From the NCBI RefSeq assembly GCF_004310285.1, contig NZ_SISF01000027.1, positions 1-64,000 of the forward strand: DNA of 64,000 nucleotides. The letters run 5' to 3'. Below, in pieces: positions 1-8,239 of this stretch (within the stretch, counting starts at the first letter, position 1; each line of letters starts with the position of its first letter). A model generated the notes under the pieces. That model was not told the DNA's origin. It did no database searches and worked only from the letters and a program-made list of their open reading frames with translations. The position numbers and the translations under genes were made by a program. This stretch comes from Agrobacterium cavarae. GTDB lineage: Bacteria; Pseudomonadota; Alphaproteobacteria; Rhizobiales; Rhizobiaceae.

Positions 1-2421
1 GGGTATCATCTGTCCATTCGATGAGCGAACTTTCAACTGACCGATATCTTCCGCCTGGGAGCGGAACTTGGCATCGGCCTGCACACGCACGCTGTAGGTG
101 CGACCGAAGGCGTTGAAGTCGTTCACGTAAAGAGAGCCAAGATAGATCTGCAGCGTCTCGAACACGTCCGTGACCGAGACACCCAGTTGCTCTGCCTTGG
201 CACGATCGAGATCGGCGTAGAGCTGCGGCACATTGATCTGGAAGCTTGAGAACAGGCCAGCCAGTTCGGGCGTCTGATAGGCTTTGCCGAGGAAGGCCTT
301 GGTGACCTCGTCAAGCGTCTGGTAACCGAAGCCCGCGCGGTCTTCGATCTGCATCTTGAAGCCGCCTGTGGTGCCAAGACCGTTGACGGGCGGCGGCGGG
401 AACATAGCGATGAAGGCATCTTGCACCGCGCCGAATTTCTGGTTGAGCGCCATGGCAATAGCGCCGCCAGAAAGCTCCGGTGTTGTGCGCTCTTCAAATG
501 GGCTCAAGGCGACGAAAACAACGCCCGCGTTCGAGCTGTTGGTGAAGCCGTTGATGGAGAGGCCGGGGAACGCGATTGCATGTTCGACGCCTGGCTGCTG
601 CATGGCAATATCACTCATGCGCTTGATGACGTCTTCCGTCCGGTCGAGACTCGCAGCATCCGGCAACTGGGCAAAGCCGATCAGATACTGCTTGTCCTGC
701 GCAGGCACGAAGCCGCCGGGCACCGCATTAAACATGGCATAGGTTGCGCCTGCGAGCAGCATATAGACGACCATGACGATGCTCTTACGATTGAGCAATC
801 CGCCGACGCCCTTGCCATACCCGTTCGAGGCTGCCCCGAACGCGCGGTTGAAACCCCGGAAGAAGCCACCCAGCACCTTGTCCATGCCGCGGGTCAGCCA
901 ATCCTTCGGCGCGTGGTGATCCTTGAGAAGCAGGGCTGCAAGTGCAGGAGACAATGTCAGCGAGTTGATGGCCGAGATGACCGTCGAAATTGCGATCGTC
1001 AATGCAAACTGACGGTAGAACTGTCCCGAGAGGCCGGAGATGAAAGCAAGCGGCACAAAGACGGCCACGAGCACCAGGGCGATCGCAATGATCGGCCCCG
1101 AGACTTCCTTCATGGCGCGATAGGTCGCCTCGCGCGGAGAAAGACCGTTCTCGATGTTGCGCTCGACATTTTCGACAACGACGATTGCGTCATCCACGAC
1201 GATGCCGATTGCCAGCACAAGCCCGAACAGGCTGAGCGCATTGATGGAAAAGCCGAAAACATACATGACGGCGAATGTGCCGATGATCGACACCGGAACG
1301 GCAATCAGCGGAATGATCGAGGCGCGCCATGTCTGGAGGAACAGGATGACGACGATAACGACGAGAGCGATGGCTTCCAGCAGTGTGTCAATGACCTTGT
1401 CGATCGAGGCGCGGACAAACTCGGTGGTGTCGTAGACGATTTCGTATTTCACGCCATCGGGCATCGCTTTCTGCAGGTCCTGCATGGTCGCAGCGACCTG
1501 GTCTGAAATGGTGATGGCGTTTGAACCGGGAGCCTGGAAGACCGGGATAGCCACAGCGGATTCGCCGTCAAGCAGCGAGCGCAAGGCGTAATCGGCTGCG
1601 CCGAGTTCGACACGCGCCACGTCACGCAGGCGGGTGATCTCGCCATTCGAGCCGCTTTTGACGATGATGTTGCCGAATTCCTCCGGAGTTGAAAGCCGAC
1701 CTTGTGCGTTGACGTTGAGCTGCAGATCGACACCGTTCGGGCTTGGCGAAGCGCCGATTGTGCCGGCTGCCGCCTGTACGTTCTGTTCGCGAATGGCGTT
1801 GCTGATATCGCTGGCGGCAAGGTCGTGCTCGGCGGCCTTCTGCGGATCGATCCAGATACGCATGGAGTAATCGCCGGCACCGAAGATCTGTACCTGGCCC
1901 ACACCCTCGATGCGCGCCAGCCGGTCCTTGATGTTGAGGACAGCGTAGTTGCGCAGGTAGGTGAGGTCGTACCGATTGCCGGGAGAGACGAGATGCACGA
2001 CCATCATCAGGTCGGGAGAACTCTTGACGGTGGAAACGCCGAGGCTTCTGACTTCAGCGGGAAGACGCGGCTCGGCTTGCGAAACGCGGTTCTGCACCAG
2101 CTGCTGCGCTTTGTCCGGATCGGTCCCCAGCTTGAAGGTGACAGTCAGCGTCATGACACCGTCGGAAGTCGCCTGGCTGGACATGTAGAGCATGTTCTCG
2201 ACGCCGTTGATCTGTTCCTCGAGCGGTGTCGCCACCGTCTCGGCAATGACCTTCGGGTTGGCACCGGGATAGGTGGCACGAACGACGATGGAAGGTGGCA
2301 CGACTTCCGGATACTCGGAAATCGGCAAGGCGCGCATGCCAATCAGGCCTGCCACGACGATAAGAACCGATAGGACGCCAGCAAAAACTGGCCGGTCTAC
2401 GAAAAATCTGGAGATGTTCAT
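1..2421 (-). CDS. RND efflux permease (HAE-1 family), 3' end outside window
   Basis: Inner-membrane pump subunit of a tripartite drug/solvent exporter of the AcrB/MexF type, driven by proton influx. The frame is open from an ATG at 2421 to base 1, giving 807 codons of an expected roughly 1050, so about the last quarter is missing. The start has the family N-terminus (NISRFFVDRPVFAGVLS). The TM4 proton-relay pair is visible in GIVVDDAIVVVEN, and a GGFVPAQDKQY stretch opens the second periplasmic half. It lies 123 bases downstream of the adaptor gene on the same strand, so the two are probably co-transcribed. The substrate cannot be told from sequence. Confidence 0.95.
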   Translation of the reverse strand, partial: MNISRFFVDRPVFAGVLSVLIVVAGLIGMRALPISEYPEVVPPSIVVRATYPGANPKVIAETVATPLEEQINGVENMLYMSSQATSDGVMTLTVTFKLGTDPDKAQQLVQNRVSQAEPRLPAEVRSLGVSTVKSSPDLMMVVHLVSPGNRYDLTYLRNYAVLNIKDRLARIEGVGQVQIFGAGDYSMRIWIDPQKAAEHDLAASDISNAIREQNVQAAAGTIGASPSPNGVDLQLNVNAQGRLSTPEEFGNIIVKSGSNGEITRLRDVARVELGAADYALRSLLDGESAVAIPVFQAPGSNAITISDQVAATMQDLQKAMPDGVKYEIVYDTTEFVRASIDKVIDTLLEAIALVVIVVILFLQTWRASIIPLIAVPVSIIGTFAVMYVFGFSINALSLFGLVLAIGIVVDDAIVVVENVERNIENGLSPREATYRAMKEVSGPIIAIALVLVAVFVPLAFISGLSGQFYRQFALTIAISTVISAINSLTLSPALAALLLKDHHAPKDWLTRGMDKVLGGFFRGFNRAFGAASNGYGKGVGGLLNRKSIVMVVYMLLAGATYAMFNAVPGGFVPAQDKQYLIGFAQLPDAASLDRTEDVIKRMSDIAMQQPGVEHAIAFPGLSINGFTNSSNAGVVFVALSPFEERTTPELSGGAIAMALNQKFGAVQDAFIAMFPPPPVNGLGTTGGFKMQIEDRAGFGYQTLDEVTKAFLGKAYQTPELAGLFSSFQINVPQLYADLDRAKAEQLGVSVTDVFETLQIYLGSLYVNDFNAFGRTYSVRVQADAKFRSQAEDIGQLKVRSSNGQMIP

Positions 2422-2544
2422 GGGTTAGCCCTCTCCGGGTGAATTCTGAACGCGGGAGACCACCCCGGTGGCGTGTCGCCACCGGCAGGGATCTTTCTGC
2501 ATCGATTGGGAATAGGACGGGCCGAGGAAGGCCCGTCGGATCAA

Positions 2545-3735
2545 TTATTGGGCTGCGGCGAGCTTGTCGTCGGTCTGCGGAGCCACGACCGCACCGGGGC
2601 GGATGCGCTGCAAGCCGCTGACGACGATCTTGTCTCCGACCTCAAGGCCGCTTTCGACGACGCGCATTCCCTCGGCCGATGGGCCGGGTTTGATCTGGCG
2701 GTAGTTCACCTTGTTGTCCTTATCGACGACAAAAACGAACTTCTTGTCCTGATCGGTGCCGATCGCGCGGTCGGTGATCACGATGCGCTTTTCCGACTTT
2801 GGCTCGCCTAGTCGGACGCGAACGAACTGACCGGGAATGAGATGCCCATTGGTGTTGGCGAAAACCGCGCGGACGCCGATGGTGCCGCTCGCACCGTCTA
2901 CCTGATTGTCGATCAGATGCAGGGTACCCTTGATGGGCGTGCCCTCATCGGCGAGCGTGCCGACTTCAACGGGGATCTGCTCCAGCGCCTGAAGTGCCCC
3001 GTTTGAGGTGGGCAGTTGCGACAGCGCCTTGGCGACGATCTCCTCGCTGGCATTGAAGCTTGCATAGATCGGATCGACAGACACAAGCGTGGTGAGAGCA
3101 GGGGATGCGGAGCCGGCGGCAACCAGATTGCCGACCGTCACATCAAGCTTGCCGACGCGTCCTGAAATCGGTGCGCGCAACTCCGTGTAGCTGAGATCGA
3201 GCTGTGCCGTCGTCAGTGCTGCGCGGGCGGCCCGCAGTTGCGCTTCGGCCTCCGCCACATTGCTTTGGCGTTGATCAAGATCGCTTTGCGAAATGGTGCG
3301 GTTGTCGGAAAGTCGCCGACCGCGCTCCAGTTCGGTTTTGGCAAGGCCGATCTTTGCGTCCGCCGAGGCAACCTGTGCCTCCGCACCCGCAACCGCTGCC
3401 TGATAGGGAGCTGGATCGATGGTGAACAGCAGATCACCAGCCTTTACCAGTGCGCCTTCACGGAAGTGAACCGCTTGAATCTGGCCAGCAACGCGGGAGC
3501 GGACCTGAACACGCTCGACAGCTTCGAGCCTGCCGGAAAATTGCTCCCAGTGGGTGATGTCTTTGCTTTGCACAACTGCGACCGTCACTGGAACCGCAGG
3601 CGCCTCCGCCTGCGGAGCCGCAGCAACGGCGCCCGTCGTCATGGGAAGATCGAATAGCAGCGCTGCGGCTGCTACGGACATGGCAAGTCCTATGCCGGCA
3701 CCCGCAAGGGCACGGCGCTTGTTCTTGAGCGTCAT
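2545..3735 (-). CDS. RND efflux periplasmic adaptor (membrane fusion protein)
   Basis: 396-residue AcrA/MexE-type adaptor linking the inner-membrane pump to an outer-membrane channel. Residues about 8-40 form one N-terminal hydrophobic segment with alanine-rich cleavage-like sequence. No lipobox cysteine is seen, so it is anchored by the segment or secreted rather than lipidated. Lipoyl half-motifs (VRSRVAGQIQAVHFREG and YTELRAPISGRVG) flank an alpha-hairpin rich in Ala, Glu and Gln. The AAGGAG ribosome site sits 6-7 bases before the ATG. No outer-membrane factor gene is present in the window, so the channel is encoded elsewhere. Confidence 0.95.
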   Translation of the reverse strand: MTLKNKRRALAGAGIGLAMSVAAAALLFDLPMTTGAVAAAPQAEAPAVPVTVAVVQSKDITHWEQFSGRLEAVERVQVRSRVAGQIQAVHFREGALVKAGDLLFTIDPAPYQAAVAGAEAQVASADAKIGLAKTELERGRRLSDNRTISQSDLDQRQSNVAEAEAQLRAARAALTTAQLDLSYTELRAPISGRVGKLDVTVGNLVAAGSASPALTTLVSVDPIYASFNASEEIVAKALSQLPTSNGALQALEQIPVEVGTLADEGTPIKGTLHLIDNQVDGASGTIGVRAVFANTNGHLIPGQFVRVRLGEPKSEKRIVITDRAIGTDQDKKFVFVVDKDNKVNYRQIKPGPSAEGMRVVESGLEVGDKIVVSGLQRIRPGAVVAPQTDDKLAAAQ

Positions 3736-3785
3736 GGGATACTCCTTGGCTTCGTAAGGAAGCCGATCAGTGATTGTCTAAAATG

Positions 3786-4589
3786 CTAATTCTTGAGGTC
3801 TTGAACAAAACCCGAAAATTCGTCGCAAACAGCCGAAAGCCACTTGCCACCTTCACCTCGATAAAGCCCTGTCCAGCCGGAGCCGGCAGGGAAAACATGC
3901 AGCCGAACCTGTATTCCTGCATCACGCAGGCGCGCGGCATAATTCACTGTCTCGTCACGCAGAGGGTCGTCCTCGGCGGTAAAAATCAAAGCTGGGGCCA
4001 CACGGTCGAGCCGTGTACACTGGCACGGTGCCGCGTAAGGGTGCGCTACCCCACAGGCCTTTGCCAGGTACCGGCTCCAGCCTTCGGCCCAACGCTGCCG
4101 CATACCGATCTTGTCGGCATCCCGAAAGGAGGTCGATGCCATCAGCGGATCGATCATCGGCGACAGCAAGATCTGTCCTGCCAGTTTTCCCGGCATCCGA
4201 TCGCGCGCTTTCAACGCCAGGCCCGCGGCAACATTCCCGCCAGCCTCTTCTCCCGCCACGAACAGCAAGGATTTGGCGCTACCATACTGCTTGCGGCTAT
4301 TGCTCAGACAATCGAGCGCATCGAAAGCCCGATCGATCACAGCCGGAAACTCATTGCAGGAGCCGGTGCTGTAATCCGCCTCGATGACCACCGCTCCACT
4401 TTCGGCAAGCGCTTTCGCGACCGGTAGCTCCTCGCACTGAGCCCCTTCTGCCAGAAAAGAGCCACCTCTAAGATAAAGGACCAGCGGAGGCGTCCGCACT
4501 TTGCCTTCGTTGCTGTAGACACGCACGGACAGGGGCGTGCACGTTGTGCCGCTCGTCTCGATCTCGTGCCACCGGTTGTCCATCATCAT
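3786..4589 (-). CDS. alpha/beta-hydrolase fold protein lacking the catalytic serine
   Basis: 267 residues resembling the hormone-sensitive-lipase (alpha/beta hydrolase-3) family, first gene of the probable operon with the RND pump. The fold landmarks are there but the active site is not. The usual HGGG oxyanion motif reads RGGS (residues 41-44). The nucleophile elbow GDSAGG reads GEEAGG (113-118), with Glu at the serine position. The acidic DPLRDE motif remains, while the C-terminal histidine motif is not obvious. It is probably non-catalytic, perhaps ligand-binding. Three ATGs open the frame; GAGGA lies closest to the ideal distance from the second or third. The gene is divergent from the LysR regulator. 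Confidence 0.8.
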   Translation of the reverse strand: MMMDNRWHEIETSGTTCTPLSVRVYSNEGKVRTPPLVLYLRGGSFLAEGAQCEELPVAKALAESGAVVIEADYSTGSCNEFPAVIDRAFDALDCLSNSRKQYGSAKSLLFVAGEEAGGNVAAGLALKARDRMPGKLAGQILLSPMIDPLMASTSFRDADKIGMRQRWAEGWSRYLAKACGVAHPYAAPCQCTRLDRVAPALIFTAEDDPLRDETVNYAARLRDAGIQVRLHVFPAGSGWTGLYRGEGGKWLSAVCDEFSGFVQDLKN

Positions 4590-4607
4590 TTCCTCGAGAG
4601 ACTCTAT

Positions 4608-4644
4608 CTACATCTCTTGTAGTGCTTTCTAATATGGATATATT
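4608..4644. promoter_or_regulatory. candidate LysR operator region
   Basis: Two short perfect dyads lie in the 133-base gap between the divergent hydrolase and LysR genes. CTACA-N5-TGTAG (4608-4622) contains a T-N11-A core typical of LysR boxes. AATAT-N4-ATATT lies at 4631-4644. Their place between a LysR gene and its divergent neighbour fits autoregulation plus control of the pump operon. Binding is inferred. Confidence 0.5.
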
Positions 4645-4722
4645 GTTCGGGATAAGTTGCGCAAGCATCCAAATTCGAAAACACTATTCCAAATTCACGG
4701 ACAATCGAGCGAGGTTGACAGG

Positions 4723-5634
4723 ATGGACCAGCTAGCGGCGATGCGTGTATTCGCACGGGTCGTTGAGACAGGAAACTTCACCAAGGCTGCCAATGCCCTG
4801 AATATCCCCAAGACGACCGTGACCAACATGGTGCAGGGTTTGGAAGCGCATCTGCGTACGACGCTGCTGAACCGAACGACGCGCCGCGTCATGGTGACCA
4901 CAGACGGTGCACTTTACTATGAGCGCGCAACGCAAATCCTGGCGGAAATCGACGAGTTGGATGGTAGCGTTTCAAGCGCCAACGTCCAGCCCTCCGGTCG
5001 TTTGCGTGTAGAGATGGCCGGGATGTTCGCCGATAAGATCATCATTCCGAATCTTTGTGATTTTTACCAGCGCTTTCCGCAAATCCGGCTCGACATCGGT
5101 GTCGGAGACCGTCTTGTCGATTACATCGCCGAAAACGTGGATTGTGCCTTGCGCGTGGGCACACTGCGTGACCAGTCGCTTATTGCGCGAAAAGTCTCGG
5201 AACTCGACTTTCTTACGGTTGCCTCACCCGATTACATCGAGCGCTTCGGCATGCCAAAGACGCCGGAAGATCTGGAAGTCGATCATCACTGTGTCGGTTA
5301 CCTGAATGCCAATGCAGGACAAGTGATGAGCATGGCCTTCGACGACGGTACCCGTTCCGTTGAAATTAGCCCGCGATACATCGTATCGGCGAACGATGCG
5401 AGGACCTATCAGCATGCCGTTGTTGCCGGAATGGGTGTCGGACAATTGGTACCGTTCTCGATAAGGGACGAGATCAGGGAGGGAAAGCTGGTGCGTGTTC
5501 TTCCCGAATGGAAAAGCGAGCCCATGCCGATCTACATCGTCTACCCACAGACCAGACACGTGACGAACAAGGTTCGCGTTTTTGTAGATTGGGTGGCAAA
5601 GCTGCTGAACAGAAGCGCACTGGGAACTTTATAA
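4723..5634 (+). CDS. LysR family transcriptional regulator
   Basis: 303-residue LysR regulator with an N-terminal winged helix-turn-helix (AANALNIPKTTVTNMVQGLE, about residues 21-40) and a substrate-binding-like effector domain that contains the conserved RVGTLRDQSLIARK region. The start chosen is the ATG of MDQLAAMRVF, preceded by GAGG at about 8 bases; the frame is open upstream to 4657, but that extension does not look like the family N-terminus. It is divergent from the hydrolase/RND operon, so it most likely controls drug-pump expression in response to a small molecule. The effector is unknown. Confidence 0.93.
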   Translation: MDQLAAMRVFARVVETGNFTKAANALNIPKTTVTNMVQGLEAHLRTTLLNRTTRRVMVTTDGALYYERATQILAEIDELDGSVSSANVQPSGRLRVEMAGMFADKIIIPNLCDFYQRFPQIRLDIGVGDRLVDYIAENVDCALRVGTLRDQSLIARKVSELDFLTVASPDYIERFGMPKTPEDLEVDHHCVGYLNANAGQVMSMAFDDGTRSVEISPRYIVSANDARTYQHAVVAGMGVGQLVPFSIRDEIREGKLVRVLPEWKSEPMPIYIVYPQTRHVTNKVRVFVDWVAKLLNRSALGTL

Positions 5635-5655
5635 TTTACTTTCATAAAGTTTTTT
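5625..5655 (+). terminator. probable intrinsic terminator of the LysR gene
   Basis: AACTTTAT and ATAAAGTT form an 8-bp stem around an 11-base loop and run straight into a T tract. The stem begins inside the last codons of the LysR gene. Confidence 0.6.
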
Positions 5656-5815
5656 AAACGACTGAAAAACAGAAGATACAGTCTCGTCATCATTTCCTTC
5701 GTTGCGTCAATCATGGATTTGCTGTCGTATGGATAAGGAGGCGCAAGTGATGTGAGCGATCAATTCAGAACGATCGACGATCACCAAGCGCGCGCGTTTC
5801 AAGAGGAGGCAAGAA

Positions 5816-6709
5816 ATGACCAAACGTATCGTTTTCACCGGGGGCACAGGCAAGGCTGGGCGCCATGCCGTTCCCAAGCTTCTGGACAAGGGATACTCCG
5901 TCCTGAATGTCGATTTGAAGCCCTTGGACTTGCCCGGAGTGAATACGCTGATCGCGGACATCACCGACAGTGGTCAGGTCTTCAATGCCCTGACGACCCA
6001 TTTCGGTTTCGATGGTTTCGAAAACGGCGCTCCGCCTTCTGCGCCCGATGCCGTCGTGCACTTCGCGGCGATCCCTCGGGTGCTGATCGAGCCGGACAAT
6101 GAAACATTCCAGGCGAATGTCGTCGGCACATACAATGTCATTGAAGCTGCAATGAAGCTCGGCGTCCGGAAAGTCATCATCGCCTCAAGCGAGACCACCT
6201 ATGGTGTGTGCTTTGCGGAAGGAGACAAGGACTTCCACTCGTTTCCTCTCGAAGAGGATTACGATATCGACCCAATGGATAGCTATGGTCTTTCCAAGCT
6301 CGTAAATGAGAAGACGGCACGTGCCTTCTCCATGCGATACAAAGCCGATATATACGCCCTGCGCATCGGCAACGTGATCGAACCGCACGAATACGGCAAC
6401 TTCCCGGCCTTCATTGATGACCCCATGTCTCGCAAACGCAATGCCTGGAGCTATATCGACGCGCGCGATCTCGGGGAGATTGTTCATCTGTGTATCGAGA
6501 AGGACGGCTTGGGCTTTCAGGTGTTCAACGCGGTCAACGACACGATCACGGCCGATCTTCCGACCGCCGAATTCCTCGCCAAGTATGCACCCAATACGCC
6601 TGTGACGCGCGAAATGGGAAGGGACGAAGCACCGCTGTCCAATCGTAAGGCGCGAGAAGTTTTGGGATTCAAGGAAGAGCATCCCTGGAAGCGCTATGTG
6701 ACAAGGTAG
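5816..6709 (+). CDS. NAD(P)-dependent epimerase/dehydratase-type oxidoreductase
   Basis: 297-residue extended short-chain dehydrogenase. The nucleotide-binding motif TGGTGKAG is at residues 8-15, the catalytic Tyr157-x3-Lys161 pair lies in SYGLSKLVNEK, and the serine of the ASSETTYG stretch precedes it. The family includes UDP-sugar epimerases and uronate dehydrogenases; the single short domain and the ALRIGNVIEP segment are closer to uronate-dehydrogenase-like proteins, but the substrate cannot be assigned. A strong GAGGAGG site precedes the ATG. It stands alone between the LysR gene and a convergent rsgA, and is followed by a hairpin at 6741-6768. Confidence 0.88.
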   Translation: MTKRIVFTGGTGKAGRHAVPKLLDKGYSVLNVDLKPLDLPGVNTLIADITDSGQVFNALTTHFGFDGFENGAPPSAPDAVVHFAAIPRVLIEPDNETFQANVVGTYNVIEAAMKLGVRKVIIASSETTYGVCFAEGDKDFHSFPLEEDYDIDPMDSYGLSKLVNEKTARAFSMRYKADIYALRIGNVIEPHEYGNFPAFIDDPMSRKRNAWSYIDARDLGEIVHLCIEKDGLGFQVFNAVNDTITADLPTAEFLAKYAPNTPVTREMGRDEAPLSNRKAREVLGFKEEHPWKRYVTR

Positions 6710-6740
6710 GCTCGGCCTGTTTGACCAAGATGTAAAAATG

Positions 6741-6768
6741 ATGGCGGGTCCAAATGCGGATCCGCCAT
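6741..6768 (+). terminator. hairpin after the epimerase-type gene
   Basis: ATGGCGGGTCC and GGATCCGCCAT pair over 11 positions with one G-U wobble around a 6-base loop. There is no clear T tract, so Rho-independent action is uncertain. It lies between two convergent genes. Confidence 0.5.
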
Positions 6769-6872
6769 TGGCCTCTTCTCCCGTTGATGCGTGAGCCTTC
6801 CTCCGCTTCAGGCCGTTCTTGTTTCGTATGTCGTTATCGCAAACCGCTGCACACTTTTGTGTGGACCATGCT

Positions 6873-7883
6873 TTAACGCTTTTTCTTGATCGTCTTGTTG
6901 CCGCGCGGTCCGCTCAGCACTGGAGTACGGCTGCTGTTTTCGGCAGACAGGCTTCTCCAACGTTCGAGGCGATCGGCAACGACCTCGCCTTTTGCTATCG
7001 CGTCTCGTACCGCGCATCCAGGCTCATGCGCATGGGTACAATCGCGAAACCGACACAGAGGCGCTAACTCTGTGATCTCGGCGAAGAGCGTATCTATTCC
7101 GTCGGTAATGTCGCTGACGTAGAGCGTCCTTATTCCCGGCGTATCGATGACCCAGCCACCGCCTTGAACAGCATGCAGGGACCGCGCCGTCGTGGTGTGC
7201 CGGCCCTGTGCATCATACTCACGGATGGTTCCGGTTTTCTGCATAGAATCGGAGGCGGTCAGCGTGTTCACCAGGGTTGACTTTCCAACACCGGATGATC
7301 CCACCAGCGCAACAGTTTGACCAATGCCCAACCACGGCATCAGTGAGACGACAGCATCGGCAGAGTGCCCATTCAGCGCAATCACGGGGAGATCGCGCTG
7401 CAATGCCTCTGCTTTTGACTGAAAATCCCCAACGTCTGCCGTTGTGTCCGCTTTGGTTAGCACGATCACGGGCTTGCTTCCGGCCTGGTCTGCCATGATC
7501 AGATAACGTTCCAGCCGGGCGGGATGGAAGTCCGCATTGCATGAGGTCACAATCAATAATGTATCGATGTTGGCGGCAACCAGTTGCTGGCCACGTCCGC
7601 CCTCCTGGCGTCTTTGAAAAAGGCTTTTTCTGGCAAGTCTGACGACAAACATTCCGGTCAGCGGATCGGCGAGGATCCAGTCGCCGACTGCAAAGTCTGC
7701 CGTGTTGCTGTTGGCTGGTAGTTCCAACGCAGCAGAGCCCACTACATCGATTGCCTCCACGCGTGAGCGGTGAACCGATGATATGCGTCTTGGCACCAAG
7801 CCGGAGTCTTTCTCGCTCACTTGATCGGCAAAGAAAGGAGACCAACCGAGTTGCTCAAGAGACGGGGTTATCGCAGTCGTCAT
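6873..7883 (-). CDS. rsgA: ribosome small-subunit-dependent GTPase A
   Basis: 336-residue circularly permuted GTPase that acts in late 30S subunit maturation. Motif order is the permuted one: G4-like LTKADT comes before the P-loop GSSGVGKS (195-202) and DTPG (from 247). A zinc site follows as Cys277, Cys282, His284 and Cys290. An N-terminal OB-type region (about 35-90) precedes the GTPase, and the C-terminus ends in a basic KKKR tail. The ATG lies 15 bases after the stop of a 57-codon gene with little ribosome-site sequence of its own, so translation may be coupled to that gene. Confidence 0.93.
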   Translation of the reverse strand: MTTAITPSLEQLGWSPFFADQVSEKDSGLVPRRISSVHRSRVEAIDVVGSAALELPANSNTADFAVGDWILADPLTGMFVVRLARKSLFQRRQEGGRGQQLVAANIDTLLIVTSCNADFHPARLERYLIMADQAGSKPVIVLTKADTTADVGDFQSKAEALQRDLPVIALNGHSADAVVSLMPWLGIGQTVALVGSSGVGKSTLVNTLTASDSMQKTGTIREYDAQGRHTTTARSLHAVQGGGWVIDTPGIRTLYVSDITDGIDTLFAEITELAPLCRFRDCTHAHEPGCAVRDAIAKGEVVADRLERWRSLSAENSSRTPVLSGPRGNKTIKKKR

Positions 7884-7898
7884 GAACTGTTGTCCCGC

Positions 7899-8072
7899 CT
7901 ATTTCTGGGGATCGCGGCTCGGCAGAGATCTCGCATAAGCAGCCGCTTCTCCGGAGTAAGGGAAGTCTTCGCCCAATTGACGATCGCCATCGAGCACCTT
8001 GAACGTCGGACCATCGACCTCAGCGATCTTGTAGCCATTCACGTACTCGAATTTCGGCGTTCTAAAACCCAT
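7899..8072 (-). CDS. conserved-looking 57-residue hypothetical protein upstream of rsgA
   Basis: A short frame of 57 codons opens with ATG at 8072 and ends with TAG at 7899. AAGGA lies 6 bases before the ATG. The protein starts MGFRTPKFEYVNGYKIAEVD and is acidic and soluble, with no signal peptide, membrane segment or cysteine. It has the look of a small beta-rich domain with an ordinary coding composition. It ends 15 bases before rsgA on the same strand, so it is probably the first gene of that transcript. I do not recognise the family. Confidence 0.65.
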   Translation of the reverse strand: MGFRTPKFEYVNGYKIAEVDGPTFKVLDGDRQLGEDFPYSGEAAAYARSLPSRDPQK

Positions 8073-8239
8073 CGGTGTTCCTTCGCTCAGGCAAAATTGC
8101 TCTTGGAACTACCTGTCTATCAGGCAGCACCCTAAAATACGACGTGCAAAACCGCCGCGTCACTCGATACTCGATAGCGCGTCGATATCTTGTCCGATCG
8201 CACAAGCTGGGGTCGCTCGGATCTGAAGGCGATTGGACC

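Noticed and set aside
421..1506. Long open frame on the plus strand opposite the RND permease
   Set aside because: It is antisense to a clear HAE-1 permease, its product is compositionally odd (His/Asp/Arg rich) and has no ribosome site.
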